From: CAZPUR01 sp964589815
GTDB taxonomy: Bacteria > Patescibacteriota > Microgenomatia > UBA1400
Direction: 5' to 3'
Assembly: GCA_964589815.1 (NCBI GenBank)
Contig: CAZPUR010000005.1
Span: 7,800 to 71,799 of the forward strand
DNA: 64,000 bases
In this document: positions 33,375-41,444 of the stretch, piece after piece
Layout of the letters: each line of letters begins with the position of its first letter
How positions within the stretch are numbered: position 1 is the stretch's first letter
Program-made: the position numbers and the translations under genes
Notes under the pieces: generated by a model
The model's database searches: none
Seen by the model: the letters and a program-made list of their open reading frames with translations, nothing else
What the model was told of the DNA's origin: nothing

Positions 33375-33512
33375 TTAAACGGTAAGTCTCTTCCGTCCCC
33401 TCGCCCGACGTCTCTTAAGTACATTCCGGCCTGCTTTAGTCTGCATTTTTTTTCTAAAACCATGGGTTCGAACTCGTTTTCTCTTTTTAGGCTGGTTGGT
33501 CCTTTTTGGCAT
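33375..33512 (-). CDS. rpmH: Large ribosomal subunit protein bL34
   Basis: This 45-aa, very basic protein begins MPKRTNQPKKRKRVRTHGF and ends GRKRLTV, typical of L34. It was identified by direct reading of the minus strand. Its place beside rnpA and opposite dnaA is the conserved origin-region order. Confidence 0.96.
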   Translation of the reverse strand: MPKRTNQPKKRKRVRTHGFRKKMQTKAGRNVLKRRRARGRKRLTV

Positions 33513-33518
33513 AATTTT

Positions 33519-33527
33519 ATCTTAACA
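33519..33527 (-). promoter_or_regulatory. Candidate extended -10 promoter of rpmH
   Basis: TGt-TAAGAT on the minus strand ends 6 bases before the rpmH ATG (33512). The hexamer is weak (4/6), but spacing matches the other leaderless cases in this window. Confidence 0.35.
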
Positions 33528-33581
33528 AAACGAGGTCTAAAAAACAAGAGATCGTTTTTTTGATATAAAAAGATGCGGTTG

Positions 33582-33684
33582 ACCCCGTAAAATAATGTGT
33601 CATATTATTAAGTTGCCGCCCTCCAAAATTTTTAATATCAACAAAGTCTTTTCTGTAATTTAAGATAAAGATATTTTACGGGGT
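33582..33684. repeat. 13-bp inverted repeat upstream of dnaA
   Basis: ACCCCGTAAAATA (33582-33594) and TATTTTACGGGGT (33672-33684) are perfect inverted repeats 77 bases apart. The right arm ends at the first T of the TTGACA box of the dnaA promoter. The role is unknown. Confidence 0.6.
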
Positions 33685-33712
33685 TGACAAAATGTGGATA
33701 ACTTAGTAAAGA
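33684..33712 (+). promoter_or_regulatory. dnaA distal promoter containing a DnaA box
   Basis: TTGACA (33684-33689) and TAAAGA (33707-33712) are 17 bases apart. A perfect DnaA box TTATCCACA, read on the minus strand, occupies 33693-33701 between them, suggesting autoregulation by DnaA. Confidence 0.55.
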
Positions 33713-33748
33713 TAAAAGTGCCCCTGCCCCGCCTTTAAAAACACAAGT

Positions 33749-33757
33749 TGTTATAAA
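33749..33757 (+). promoter_or_regulatory. dnaA proximal extended -10 promoter
   Basis: TGt-TATAAA ends 12 bases before the ATG at 33770, giving an mRNA leader of about 6 bases. Confidence 0.45.
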
Positions 33758-33769
33758 ACCTAGCGCTCT

Positions 33770-35149
33770 ATGGAGGCTACATTGAACCAAAAAGATCTTT
33801 GGCAAGCTGTTTTAACCGAATTACAATTAATTTTGTCTCCAGCTAATTTTTCTACTTGGTTTTCAAACTCTGAAATAAATAAAATTAAAAAAATTAAAAA
33901 TAATCGCCAGCTAATTGAAGTCACTATTCCTAATAACTATATTAAAGATACGATTGAGGCTCGCTATTTAGGCCAAGTTAAAGAAATTTTAGATCGAATT
34001 ACTAAAAAGGAGAATGAAATCCGTTTTGTCATCAAAGCTCTTTTTAAAAAAGATGATCCTGGACCTCTTTTTACGGTTAATTTTGAAAAAGAAAAACAAA
34101 AAAGATTGGAAAAAGCCATTAAATTAAGCCGCTTAAATCCTCAATTTACTTTTGAAAATTTTGCTGTTTCCTCTACTAATGAAATGGCCCATGCCGCCGC
34201 CCAAGCAGTGGCTCAAAATCCAGGCAAAACTTACCATCTTTTATTTTTGTATGGAGGCGTGGGCGTAGGCAAAACTCACCTGACCCATGCCATCGGCCAC
34301 AAGATTCTCCAAGTTAGCCCAGAGTCGGCGGTAGTTTATTGCACCTCAGAAGAGTTTACTAATGGTATTGTCGAGGCGATCAGAACCAAAACCACTAGAA
34401 CATTTAGGCAGAAGTTTCGCTCCGCTAAAGCTTTATTAATTGATGATATCCAGTTTATCGCCGGCAAAGAGACTGTCCAGGAAGAATTTTTTCATACCTT
34501 TAACACGATCCATGCTGAGGGCGGCCAGATTGTTTTAACTAGCGACTGTCTTCCTTTTGAAATTAAGGGCTTAGAAAACCGGCTCCGTTCCCGTTTCGAG
34601 GGCGGCCTAACTATTGACGTTCAGGAACCAAATTTTGAATTAAGAACAGCGATTTTATTAATTAAAGCCGGGCAAAGAGGCAAGGCCTTGCCTATGGACG
34701 TAGCCCAGTTAATCGCCGAAAAAATTACCAGCACTAGAAAATTAGAGGGTTTTTTAACTCGCCTAATTTCTCAAAGCGAGCTTAAGAATCAACCAATTAC
34801 TCCAGACCTTTGTCTTTCCATCTTGGGAGAACTACCGGTTTTAAAACCCCAAATTGAAAAAACTATTAAACCTAAAGAAATTTTAGAACTGGTGGCTGAT
34901 TATTTTAGTCTTAGTCCAGGTCAATTAAAAGGAAGTCGAAGGCTTAAACCAATTGTTGTCCCCCGTCAAATTGCCATGTATTTAATTAGAGAAAGGCTTA
35001 AAACTCCGTTAACAGAGGTAGGTTATTTATTTGGCGGCCGCGACCACACGACGGTAATGCATGCGGTTGATAAAATCAAAAAACTTATTAATATTTCTGA
35101 AGAATTAAGGTTGAATATAAAAGGCTTGGAAAAAAAACTATATGGATAA
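33770..35149 (+). CDS. dnaA: Chromosomal replication initiator protein DnaA
   Basis: This 459-aa protein opens the replication origin. It has domain I (1 to about 85), a short linker, an AAA+ domain with Walker A LYGGVGVGKTHL and Walker B ALLIDDIQFIAG, and domain IV with the DnaA-box-recognition signature GGRDHTTVMHAVDKI. Length is typical. It is followed by a box-rich intergenic region and dnaN. Confidence 0.98.
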   Translation: MEATLNQKDLWQAVLTELQLILSPANFSTWFSNSEINKIKKIKNNRQLIEVTIPNNYIKDTIEARYLGQVKEILDRITKKENEIRFVIKALFKKDDPGPLFTVNFEKEKQKRLEKAIKLSRLNPQFTFENFAVSSTNEMAHAAAQAVAQNPGKTYHLLFLYGGVGVGKTHLTHAIGHKILQVSPESAVVYCTSEEFTNGIVEAIRTKTTRTFRQKFRSAKALLIDDIQFIAGKETVQEEFFHTFNTIHAEGGQIVLTSDCLPFEIKGLENRLRSRFEGGLTIDVQEPNFELRTAILLIKAGQRGKALPMDVAQLIAEKITSTRKLEGFLTRLISQSELKNQPITPDLCLSILGELPVLKPQIEKTIKPKEILELVADYFSLSPGQLKGSRRLKPIVVPRQIAMYLIRERLKTPLTEVGYLFGGRDHTTVMHAVDKIKKLINISEELRLNIKGLEKKLYG

Positions 35150-35389
35150 GTCTGTGGAAAAATATGTGGGTTTAATGTGAATTTTAAGTGGAAAAGTAGA
35201 AAACTCTGTTTTATTTTTCTACTTTTCCACAATATTCCTAATTTGTCCACAAGGTTTTCCACATCGTTCTATATCTGTTTTTGCACTTATCCACCTAACC
35301 TACTACTATATACTATTATATACTATACATTTATTTAAAATTGAGAACTAATAGTTGCTGATTGGTTATTAAAAAGGTAAAATAGATTT
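35150..35389. other. Probable replication origin (oriC) between dnaA and dnaN
   Basis: This 240-base region holds DnaA-box-like sequences: TTTTCCACA at 35153-35161 (minus), 35223-35231 and 35255-35263 (plus), TTGTCCACA at 35243-35251 and TTATCCACC at 35287-35295. A 16-bp perfect hairpin (35188-35203 / 35215-35230) contains one box and could also terminate dnaA. A very AT-rich TACTATATACTATTATA-like stretch (35300-35340) fits a DNA-unwinding element. Confidence 0.75.
35355..35383 (+). promoter_or_regulatory. Candidate dnaN promoter, leaderless
   Basis: TTGCTG (35355-35360) and TAAAAT (35378-35383) are 17 bases apart. The -10 ends 6 bases before the ATG at 35390, so the transcript should begin at the start codon. 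Confidence 0.45.
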
Positions 35390-36532
35390 ATGAAAACTAC
35401 AATTTTACAAGAAAATCTTAATAAGGGATTGTCATTAATTAATCAAATCATAAGTCCTAAAATTAATTTACCGATTTTAAACAACGTTTTAATTTCCTGT
35501 CAAGAAGAAGGAAAATTAAAATTAACCGCTACCAACTTAGAAACAGGAGTTAATATTTGGCTTCCAGCTAAACTAGAAACAAAAGGAGATTTTACCCTTC
35601 CAGCTAAAGATTTACTTGAATTTATTTCTTCTTTGCCGCCAGAGAAAATTACGCTTGAACAAGAAAAAGAAAAAATTAAAGTTATTTCTGGAGAGTATAA
35701 GGCAGTATTTAATGGCATGTCAGCCATTGATTATCCTCAGGTTCCTAGCCTAAAGACAAAAACCAAACTAAAAATAAAAGAGGAGTTTACTTTACCGGTA
35801 AAAAAGTTCATCCAGGCAGTTTCAAAAGTTATTTTTGCTGCTGCCATTGATGAAACCAGACCAGTTTTGACCGGCATAAGAATGAGCAGTGAGAATAAAA
35901 CAATTCAGTTAGTGGCCACCGATGGTTATCGTTTAAGTTTAAAAAAATTAAAAATAGATAAAAAAATCAGCCTTCCAGACTTAATTATTCCTGCTAAAGC
36001 TTTGCAGGAGATAGTTAAGATAATTGAAGCCAGCAAAGAAGAAAAAGAGAAAGAAGAGATTAAGGCGGCCATTATTCAAAATGGCAACCAAGTAATTTTT
36101 TCTTTTAAAAATACAGAGGTAGTTACCCGCCTGATCGAAGGCGACTTTCCTGATTTTGAAAAAATTATTCCAGCAAAAGGAGACAATAAAGCCATTATTG
36201 ATAAACAGGAATTTTTAACTGCCATTAAAGCTACCTCAATTTTTGCTCGACGAAGCGCCAATATTATCAAGTTAAGTTTTAAAGAAGGTCAATTAATGAT
36301 CACTGCTAATGCTCCGGAATTAGGAAAAAATGAGGTTAGCCTGGGAATTAAATATAACGGAGATGAGGTAAATATTGCCTTTAATTTCCGTTTTTTACAA
36401 GACTTTTTAAATAGCTTGAAAACAGAAACTTTTATGATTGAACTTTCTGATTCTTTAAAACCAGGCTTATTCAAACCAGAAAAAAGCGCTTCTTATTTAC
36501 ATATAATTATGCCGGTAAGACTCCAGAAATAA
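35390..36532 (+). CDS. dnaN: DNA polymerase III sliding clamp (beta subunit)
   Basis: This 380-aa protein forms the ring clamp that tethers the replicative polymerase. The three-domain beta-clamp pattern is visible (ISPKINLPILNNVLI, ATNLETGV, ATDGYRLSLKKL, and the C-terminal YLHIIMPVRL). Length is normal. It lies directly after oriC and dnaA. Confidence 0.97.
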   Translation: MKTTILQENLNKGLSLINQIISPKINLPILNNVLISCQEEGKLKLTATNLETGVNIWLPAKLETKGDFTLPAKDLLEFISSLPPEKITLEQEKEKIKVISGEYKAVFNGMSAIDYPQVPSLKTKTKLKIKEEFTLPVKKFIQAVSKVIFAAAIDETRPVLTGIRMSSENKTIQLVATDGYRLSLKKLKIDKKISLPDLIIPAKALQEIVKIIEASKEEKEKEEIKAAIIQNGNQVIFSFKNTEVVTRLIEGDFPDFEKIIPAKGDNKAIIDKQEFLTAIKATSIFARRSANIIKLSFKEGQLMITANAPELGKNEVSLGIKYNGDEVNIAFNFRFLQDFLNSLKTETFMIELSDSLKPGLFKPEKSASYLHIIMPVRLQK

Positions 36533-36574
36533 GTAGAAAAATTCCAAACATCCAAATATCCAAAATACCAGACG

Positions 36575-36606
36575 AGCTAAAAAAGGAAAATTAAAAAATT
36601 TTAGCT
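36575..36606. terminator. Probable terminator after dnaN
   Basis: AGCTAAAA (36575-36582) pairs with TTTTAGCT (36599-36606) across a 16-base AT-rich loop, followed by T-rich sequence. It sits between convergent dnaN and virB4. Flanking repeats of ATTCCAAA type are also present (36540-36650). Confidence 0.5.
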
Positions 36607-36664
36607 TTTAAATTTTAATTTGCTTGGAGATTTGGAATCTTGGGATTTTGGAGATTTTATAAAG

Positions 36665-38518
36665 TTAACTATTAACCGTATTATAATTGTTTGCGCTATT
36701 GTCCTGGTTGTTGTTAATGGCTTGTGGGATAACTTGTTCCCCTTTTTGTTTAGCAATGATTTCTTCTGGTTTGGAGGTGACGAGGCTGTATTCTTCTGGT
36801 GAGGCAACGACTTTTATAGAAACATGGTTAGCCCCGGCAAAAAACAGACCATGGCCTATGTCACAGGAAAGCAACAGGTTCTTTTCCCCTTGAGAGAGAT
36901 AAAAAACCTCCGCTACTTTATCGATTGCCGCCGGCGACTGTTTCATCAACAACTGAATGGAAGAGTTGGTAATAATAGCTTTGCCATAATCATTGCTTAA
37001 GAAATCTTCAACGTCTTGGGTAATAGTAGTTACTCCTAAATAATACTTTCTCGCTCTTTTAGCCATAGAATATAAGAAGCTGGCAGAATCCTGACTCTTC
37101 ATTAAATACCAGGCTTCGTCAACAATTAAGAGTCTTTTTCGAAGCTCCTTTTTGATTTTAGTCCAAATATAGTCAAGGATAATAAACATGGCTACCGGCC
37201 TTAGTTTGTCTTCAACGTCTTTAATGGCGAAAACTGTAAATGGATTAGTTAGTTTTACGGTTGAATGTTGGTTAAAAATGCCTTTTAAACTTCCCTTAAT
37301 AAACCTTTCTAGTCTGGCCGCCAAAGAACTTGCCTCAGTTTGTTCCATGCCAATTAAGACTTTATATAAATCTTCCATTAATGGGGGTTTATTTTTTTGG
37401 GTTTGCGGATCTTGGGTAATGCCTTTTTGCTGATAAGTAAGGACCAAGGCTTGGTCTAAAAGAGCTTCTTCTTGGGGAGTTAATGTGCCCATAATAATTT
37501 TAAATAAAGAATGTAAAGAAAGAATTTTCAAGCCAAGCTCATTTTCTCCTCTTTGTAAAGTTAGGGAAAGGTCGAAAGGGTTAATTTTTGAAGGGGAAGT
37601 AGAGGAAAAATTAATATATTCACCTTTAACCGCTTGGCAAAGGTCTTGGTATTCATTTTCAGGATCAATGGCAATGACTTCTGTTCCAAAAAGCAAAGAG
37701 CGCATTGCCTCGAGTTTAATAGTAAATGACTTTCCTGCTCCAGACTTGCTTAAAACAACCATATTGGCATTTTCCAAAGAAAAGCGGTCAAAGATAATTA
37801 AGGAGTCATTGTGCTCATTAATACCATACATAATGCCCTCATTTGAACTTAGTTCTGAAGAGGTAAAGGGAAAAGTAGTTGCCAAAGAAGTGGTATCCAT
37901 ATTTCTGGTAATCATCAATTTATCTAAACAAGTAGGTAAAGTAGTTTTAAAAGCATCTTCCATTTGCAGGGTAGCGGCCTTGGAAATGATTAAAAGTGAA
38001 CCCAGGGTCGATTGAACTTGCTTGGTGGCCTTATTCAGACTCTTAAGATCAGGAGCGCTGATGGTAACATATAAAGCAAATTGGAAAAACCTTTCGGCGC
38101 CTTTAGCCAGTTCTTTTTGCAGGGAGTGGGCATCTTCTAGTTTAACTTGAGTTTCCACATTGACAATTTTCCCTCGTTGTAAATCTGTTTGGATTTCTGC
38201 TTCCATTTCCCCAATTTTTTTTCTTAAGTCGTCTAAAATGCCTCTTCCTTCAACCGGGTAAATATACATGGCAATATCCAGGGTTTGGTTAAAATTAATC
38301 AACGGAGTCAGCCAATTAGCGTTAACAAAACGAGGGTAACCAGAAACAAAGAGGGTTCTGAAAAGAGTTTGGCCGACCTTAAGATGACTAAATTCAACTT
38401 CAATTGAGGGTGGAGCGATAATATCTTGAACAGAAGTTAGGCCTTGACTTAATAAAGCCAGAGATTCTTGTTTAAAAGACCCTTTTGGTTTAGGCTTGTT
38501 TTGTTTGAGTGGTGTCAT
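36665..38518 (-). CDS. VirB4-like type IV secretion ATPase
   Basis: This 617-aa ATPase should power assembly or transport in the type IV secretion-like machine. The motor has Walker A LSKSGAGKSFTIK, VIAIDPENEYQDL, Walker B LLIVDEAWYLM, and the arm TTITQDVEDFL. The N-terminal VirB4 region is partly present but the first module is on the separate upstream gene. The ATG at 38518 overlaps that gene by 29 bases; an in-frame TTG nine codons upstream is less likely. Confidence 0.9.
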   Translation of the reverse strand: MTPLKQNKPKPKGSFKQESLALLSQGLTSVQDIIAPPSIEVEFSHLKVGQTLFRTLFVSGYPRFVNANWLTPLINFNQTLDIAMYIYPVEGRGILDDLRKKIGEMEAEIQTDLQRGKIVNVETQVKLEDAHSLQKELAKGAERFFQFALYVTISAPDLKSLNKATKQVQSTLGSLLIISKAATLQMEDAFKTTLPTCLDKLMITRNMDTTSLATTFPFTSSELSSNEGIMYGINEHNDSLIIFDRFSLENANMVVLSKSGAGKSFTIKLEAMRSLLFGTEVIAIDPENEYQDLCQAVKGEYINFSSTSPSKINPFDLSLTLQRGENELGLKILSLHSLFKIIMGTLTPQEEALLDQALVLTYQQKGITQDPQTQKNKPPLMEDLYKVLIGMEQTEASSLAARLERFIKGSLKGIFNQHSTVKLTNPFTVFAIKDVEDKLRPVAMFIILDYIWTKIKKELRKRLLIVDEAWYLMKSQDSASFLYSMAKRARKYYLGVTTITQDVEDFLSNDYGKAIITNSSIQLLMKQSPAAIDKVAEVFYLSQGEKNLLLSCDIGHGLFFAGANHVSIKVVASPEEYSLVTSKPEEIIAKQKGEQVIPQAINNNQDNSANNYNTVNS

Positions 38519-39326
38519 GTTTTTCTTGCTGAACTTTTTCAACAATATTTTTTATGGTTTGTTGTAATTTTTGTCCCCGAGGCTGTTCTATTTTAGTGCT
38601 TGGCGCTGGCGGGACTAAGGTATTAACTGGCCTAGCCGCCCTAGGGTTATTTAAATTTGTTGGAGGTGGCGGAGGAGTTTCTGGCAGCGACGCTGGTTTT
38701 AGATTAGACTGGACTAAAGAACCGCTATAGTCTGCAGAAGAAGTGAAGCCTTGACCTTCAACCACAGGATTATAAATATTATGTAAGAGTTCAATAATTT
38801 CTTTATCAGTTAACTGAACTGCTTTTAAGCCTAAACGTTGGAGTTGACCAATCAGGTGGTCTCGTTTGGGATAAAGGTCGGTTTTGGCTTTTTCCAGCAA
38901 AGCCTGTTTTTGAGTTTTTTTGAACTGGATTGAGTTAAAAGGGACAATGAGATAAAATTTTTTATCCAAAACTTTATTTTTTTTAACAGTGCTTTCTACA
39001 AATTGGCGGTATTGTTGAGTCCTGGCGCGCAGGGTTTCATCAGGCTGCTTTTGTATCTGTTCATCTATTAAAGCAAGATAAAAGGAAATATCTTTTTGAC
39101 GTGAATGGATAAGAATTTGAATAGAAAAAGCTAAAGAATTTAAAAAAGCCGCATAAGCAAAAATAGTGGCTTCTTGTTCTCGTTCTGAAAGAAGACCAAA
39201 ATTGACGGCGGTAGTTTTTAAAATCAAAGCACAAGAACCATTTTTTAAAATCACCAAATTATCCTGGACATCTTCAATACTGAGATGGTCTTGGGTGCTG
39301 GAGCGGATGTTTGTTTGGGCAGACAT
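38490..39326 (-). CDS. TraC/VirB4 N-terminal-domain-like protein
   Basis: This 278-aa protein has no P-loop. Its opening (IEDVQDNLVILKNGSCALILKTTAVNFGLLSE) resembles the beta-rich N-terminal domain of TraC/VirB4 ATPases, followed by helices and a Pro-rich linker (ETPPPPPTNLN) before a helical C-terminus. Overlap with the VirB4 gene supports a two-subunit VirB4. The assignment rests on pattern and position. Confidence 0.65.
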   Translation of the reverse strand: MSAQTNIRSSTQDHLSIEDVQDNLVILKNGSCALILKTTAVNFGLLSEREQEATIFAYAAFLNSLAFSIQILIHSRQKDISFYLALIDEQIQKQPDETLRARTQQYRQFVESTVKKNKVLDKKFYLIVPFNSIQFKKTQKQALLEKAKTDLYPKRDHLIGQLQRLGLKAVQLTDKEIIELLHNIYNPVVEGQGFTSSADYSGSLVQSNLKPASLPETPPPPPTNLNNPRAARPVNTLVPPAPSTKIEQPRGQKLQQTIKNIVEKVQQEKHDTTQTKQA

Positions 39327-39362
39327 AGTTAAAATTCAAAATTTAAAATGCAAAATTAAAAA

Positions 39363-40325
39363 TTATTGAATTGATTTTTTGGCTTTGATTTTAATAGGAG
39401 AGATAATTTCTCCCTTGGTTTTTAAATTGATTATATCAAAGTCAAAATTATCATGCTCGGTTAAAATTTTATAATCGCCAGCATCTAAAGGATTGGTAAT
39501 AAAAAACTGCCCCAGTTTATTGGTTTTAATTGCTCTAACGGTGACGCCTTGGTTGTTTTGGATTTCTACTAAAGCATTAGGAAGAATTCGATTGTTAACA
39601 TCAACCACCATGCCAACAACCACATTAGGGGTTTGGGGCAAAGAAGGAAAGGCTAATTGGTCAGAAAACATCGCCACCACTTCTGGTTTAATTTTTTGTT
39701 TAATCTGATAACGTGATTCTACGGCAAGAGGAGGGGTTAGAGCTGGCGCCGCCTCTACCATAGACGCGGCTGGTTTGGTTGCTGATGAAATTGGCGCAGG
39801 CTTAGGCATGGTTGGTTTAAAGACGACAGCCTTATTTTGCAAAAGACTATTAATTTGGTTTAATTGTTTTTCTTCCTCTTGGTCGAGGCTGGTTACTGGT
39901 TTTTGAACTATAACTTGGGCTTGGCCGGGCAGGCTCTTCAAATATTCAGTTAATTTTCTTTGTTTAATTAAAGTTGATTGCATTGAGCTTTCCCCGCTTG
40001 TTTTAAAAGACTTTTCCGTTAGATAGGCCGGAGGCTGGTTATTTTTGCGCCAAAGATAACGAGTGGGAGCGTAAATCGACTTAATAAAATTAGTAATCCA
40101 TTGATCTAAAGGCCTGTCTTGAATGGGCATAAAAGCAAAGGCAAACCCAGCCAGAGCGGCCAAGACAATAATCGGCCATTTGATAAGGTAGGGGATTTGG
40201 AGATGAAAGCAAAAATAGGCTATAATCAGGCCGACGGCCAGTTCAAGGAACTGCTTTAAAGTCATCTCGCCAACCAGGCGAAATTGATAGGAAGCGATGT
40301 TTTGCGGAACCGGATGCTGCTTCAT
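39363..40325 (-). CDS. PrgI-like T4SS protein with C-terminal carboxypeptidase-regulatory-like domain
   Basis: This 320-aa protein starts with a PrgI-like module: QHPVPQNIASYQFRLVGEMT and two adjacent transmembrane helices (about 25-70). PrgI sits beside VirB4 in Gram-positive T4SS. After a Pro/Ala-rich linker, residues about 235-310 form a beta-sandwich-like segment (VVVGMVVDVNNRILPNALVEI and KTNKLGQFFITNPLDAGDY). The ATG at 40325 is preferred to an upstream codon because the conserved module begins at it. Confidence 0.78.
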   Translation of the reverse strand: MKQHPVPQNIASYQFRLVGEMTLKQFLELAVGLIIAYFCFHLQIPYLIKWPIIVLAALAGFAFAFMPIQDRPLDQWITNFIKSIYAPTRYLWRKNNQPPAYLTEKSFKTSGESSMQSTLIKQRKLTEYLKSLPGQAQVIVQKPVTSLDQEEEKQLNQINSLLQNKAVVFKPTMPKPAPISSATKPAASMVEAAPALTPPLAVESRYQIKQKIKPEVVAMFSDQLAFPSLPQTPNVVVGMVVDVNNRILPNALVEIQNNQGVTVRAIKTNKLGQFFITNPLDAGDYKILTEHDNFDFDIINLKTKGEIISPIKIKAKKSIQ

Positions 40326-40364
40326 AAGAGTTAAAAGTGAAAAATGCAAAGTGCAAATTTCAAT

Positions 40365-40742
40365 TTAAAATTTTCTTTTCCCTCTAATTGTCAAAATACT
40401 TGAGCCTAATATTTTTGCTAATTCGGTTGTTTCAGCTAAAAGTTTATTGGCAAAACTTTTAGACGCTTTATTAGAGTCCCTAAGAAGGCCAAGCCAGAAT
40501 TTACTTTCATTAGCAGATTTTAATGCGTGATTTAAAAAATTAGTAAAATCTCTTTTAGAACTGGCAGCTTGGGATTCTACAATATTTGCTCCTATACTAG
40601 TGGCGCTTCTCAGCAATTGTTTAGATATTATTTGGGAACTAAAATCTTTTTTATTCACAATACTATCAATAAAATTAATAATTTCTAAACTATATTTGTA
40701 AGCCCTCTTGATCAGTTTTTTCTTAAATTCTTTATTATCCAC
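40365..40742 (-). CDS. Four-helix-bundle protein (23S rRNA intervening-sequence protein family)
   Basis: This 125-aa protein matches the S23/IVP four-helix-bundle family: KLIKRAYKYSLEIINFID, QLLRSATSIGANIVES, FLNHALKSANESKFWL. Family members are encoded inside 23S rRNA insertions or free in genomes and their role is unclear. Here it is embedded at the PrgI end of the secretion island. No rRNA is present. The gap 40743-40890 has only simple TTTTAACTTTTAA-type repeats. Confidence 0.85.
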   Translation of the reverse strand: MDNKEFKKKLIKRAYKYSLEIINFIDSIVNKKDFSSQIISKQLLRSATSIGANIVESQAASSKRDFTNFLNHALKSANESKFWLGLLRDSNKASKSFANKLLAETTELAKILGSSILTIRGKRKF

Positions 40743-40890
40743 AACTTTTAATTCTTAACTGTAATTTTTAACTTTACACTTTTAACTTTTAACTCTATAA
40801 ATACAATATAACAACTAAACTTACATATTGAAAAGATATAAAAGTAGGTCAAAGTATAGAAGTTTTCTTTTCACCGATTTTCACAAAGGT

Positions 40891-41442
40891 CTAATGGTTT
40901 TCATTAAAAATCATTCTTTCTGGAAAATGAAGTTGAAAAATGTATTTAATCGGATTATTAAGAAGCGATCCAGGCTTACTTTCTAAGCCTTCTAAAGTTA
41001 AAGTATAAGGAATATCATATTTAAAAGGACTTCGAGGGTAAAAACTGAGGTTGTTTTTGTCTGCTGTCGGTTCTAAACTAATCTCCGGTTCAATTTTATA
41101 AACCAACCCTTCTAGTTCTACTTCTTGGTTAAAAGTAAAGACAATTTTGTATTGAGAAGATAAGGTTTCGTTCTCGCCTGCTTTAGGATAAACATTAATT
41201 AACTTAAGTTGAGCTTGTTCCAAGACTTTATCTTCAATTTTTTCTTCTGGTGTAGGCTCAGGTAGCCCTGAAGGAATAACTTGTTTCTTAAATCCTGATC
41301 CTGAAGGGAAAGGAGATTCCTTGGGGGGAGTTGGAGCCTGAGGTTTTTGCAGAATAATTCTTACAATTATTAGAATTCCTAGAACTGAACCAAGGAAAAA
41401 GATTATTTTTTGTTTTTTAAAAAAAGTTATTAATTTATTCAT
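40891..41442 (-). CDS. Membrane-anchored Ig-like domain protein
   Basis: This 183-aa protein has an N-terminal helix (about 13-31), a Pro-rich spacer, and a C-terminal bacterial Ig-like domain (LKLINVYPKAGENETLSS, IVFTFNQEVEL, PFKYDIPYTLTLEGL) resembling SbsA-type Ig domains. It probably sits on the cell surface. Its ATG lies 3 bases after the stop of the 1268-aa gene, so they form one transcript. Confidence 0.65.
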   Translation of the reverse strand: MNKLITFFKKQKIIFFLGSVLGILIIVRIILQKPQAPTPPKESPFPSGSGFKKQVIPSGLPEPTPEEKIEDKVLEQAQLKLINVYPKAGENETLSSQYKIVFTFNQEVELEGLVYKIEPEISLEPTADKNNLSFYPRSPFKYDIPYTLTLEGLESKPGSLLNNPIKYIFQLHFPERMIFNENH

Positions 41443-41444
41443 TT

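Noticed and set aside
33365..33547. 60-aa minus-strand reading frame at the rpmH locus
   Set aside because: It is an out-of-frame shadow of the real L34 gene at 33375-33512 on the same strand, which has a perfect family match.
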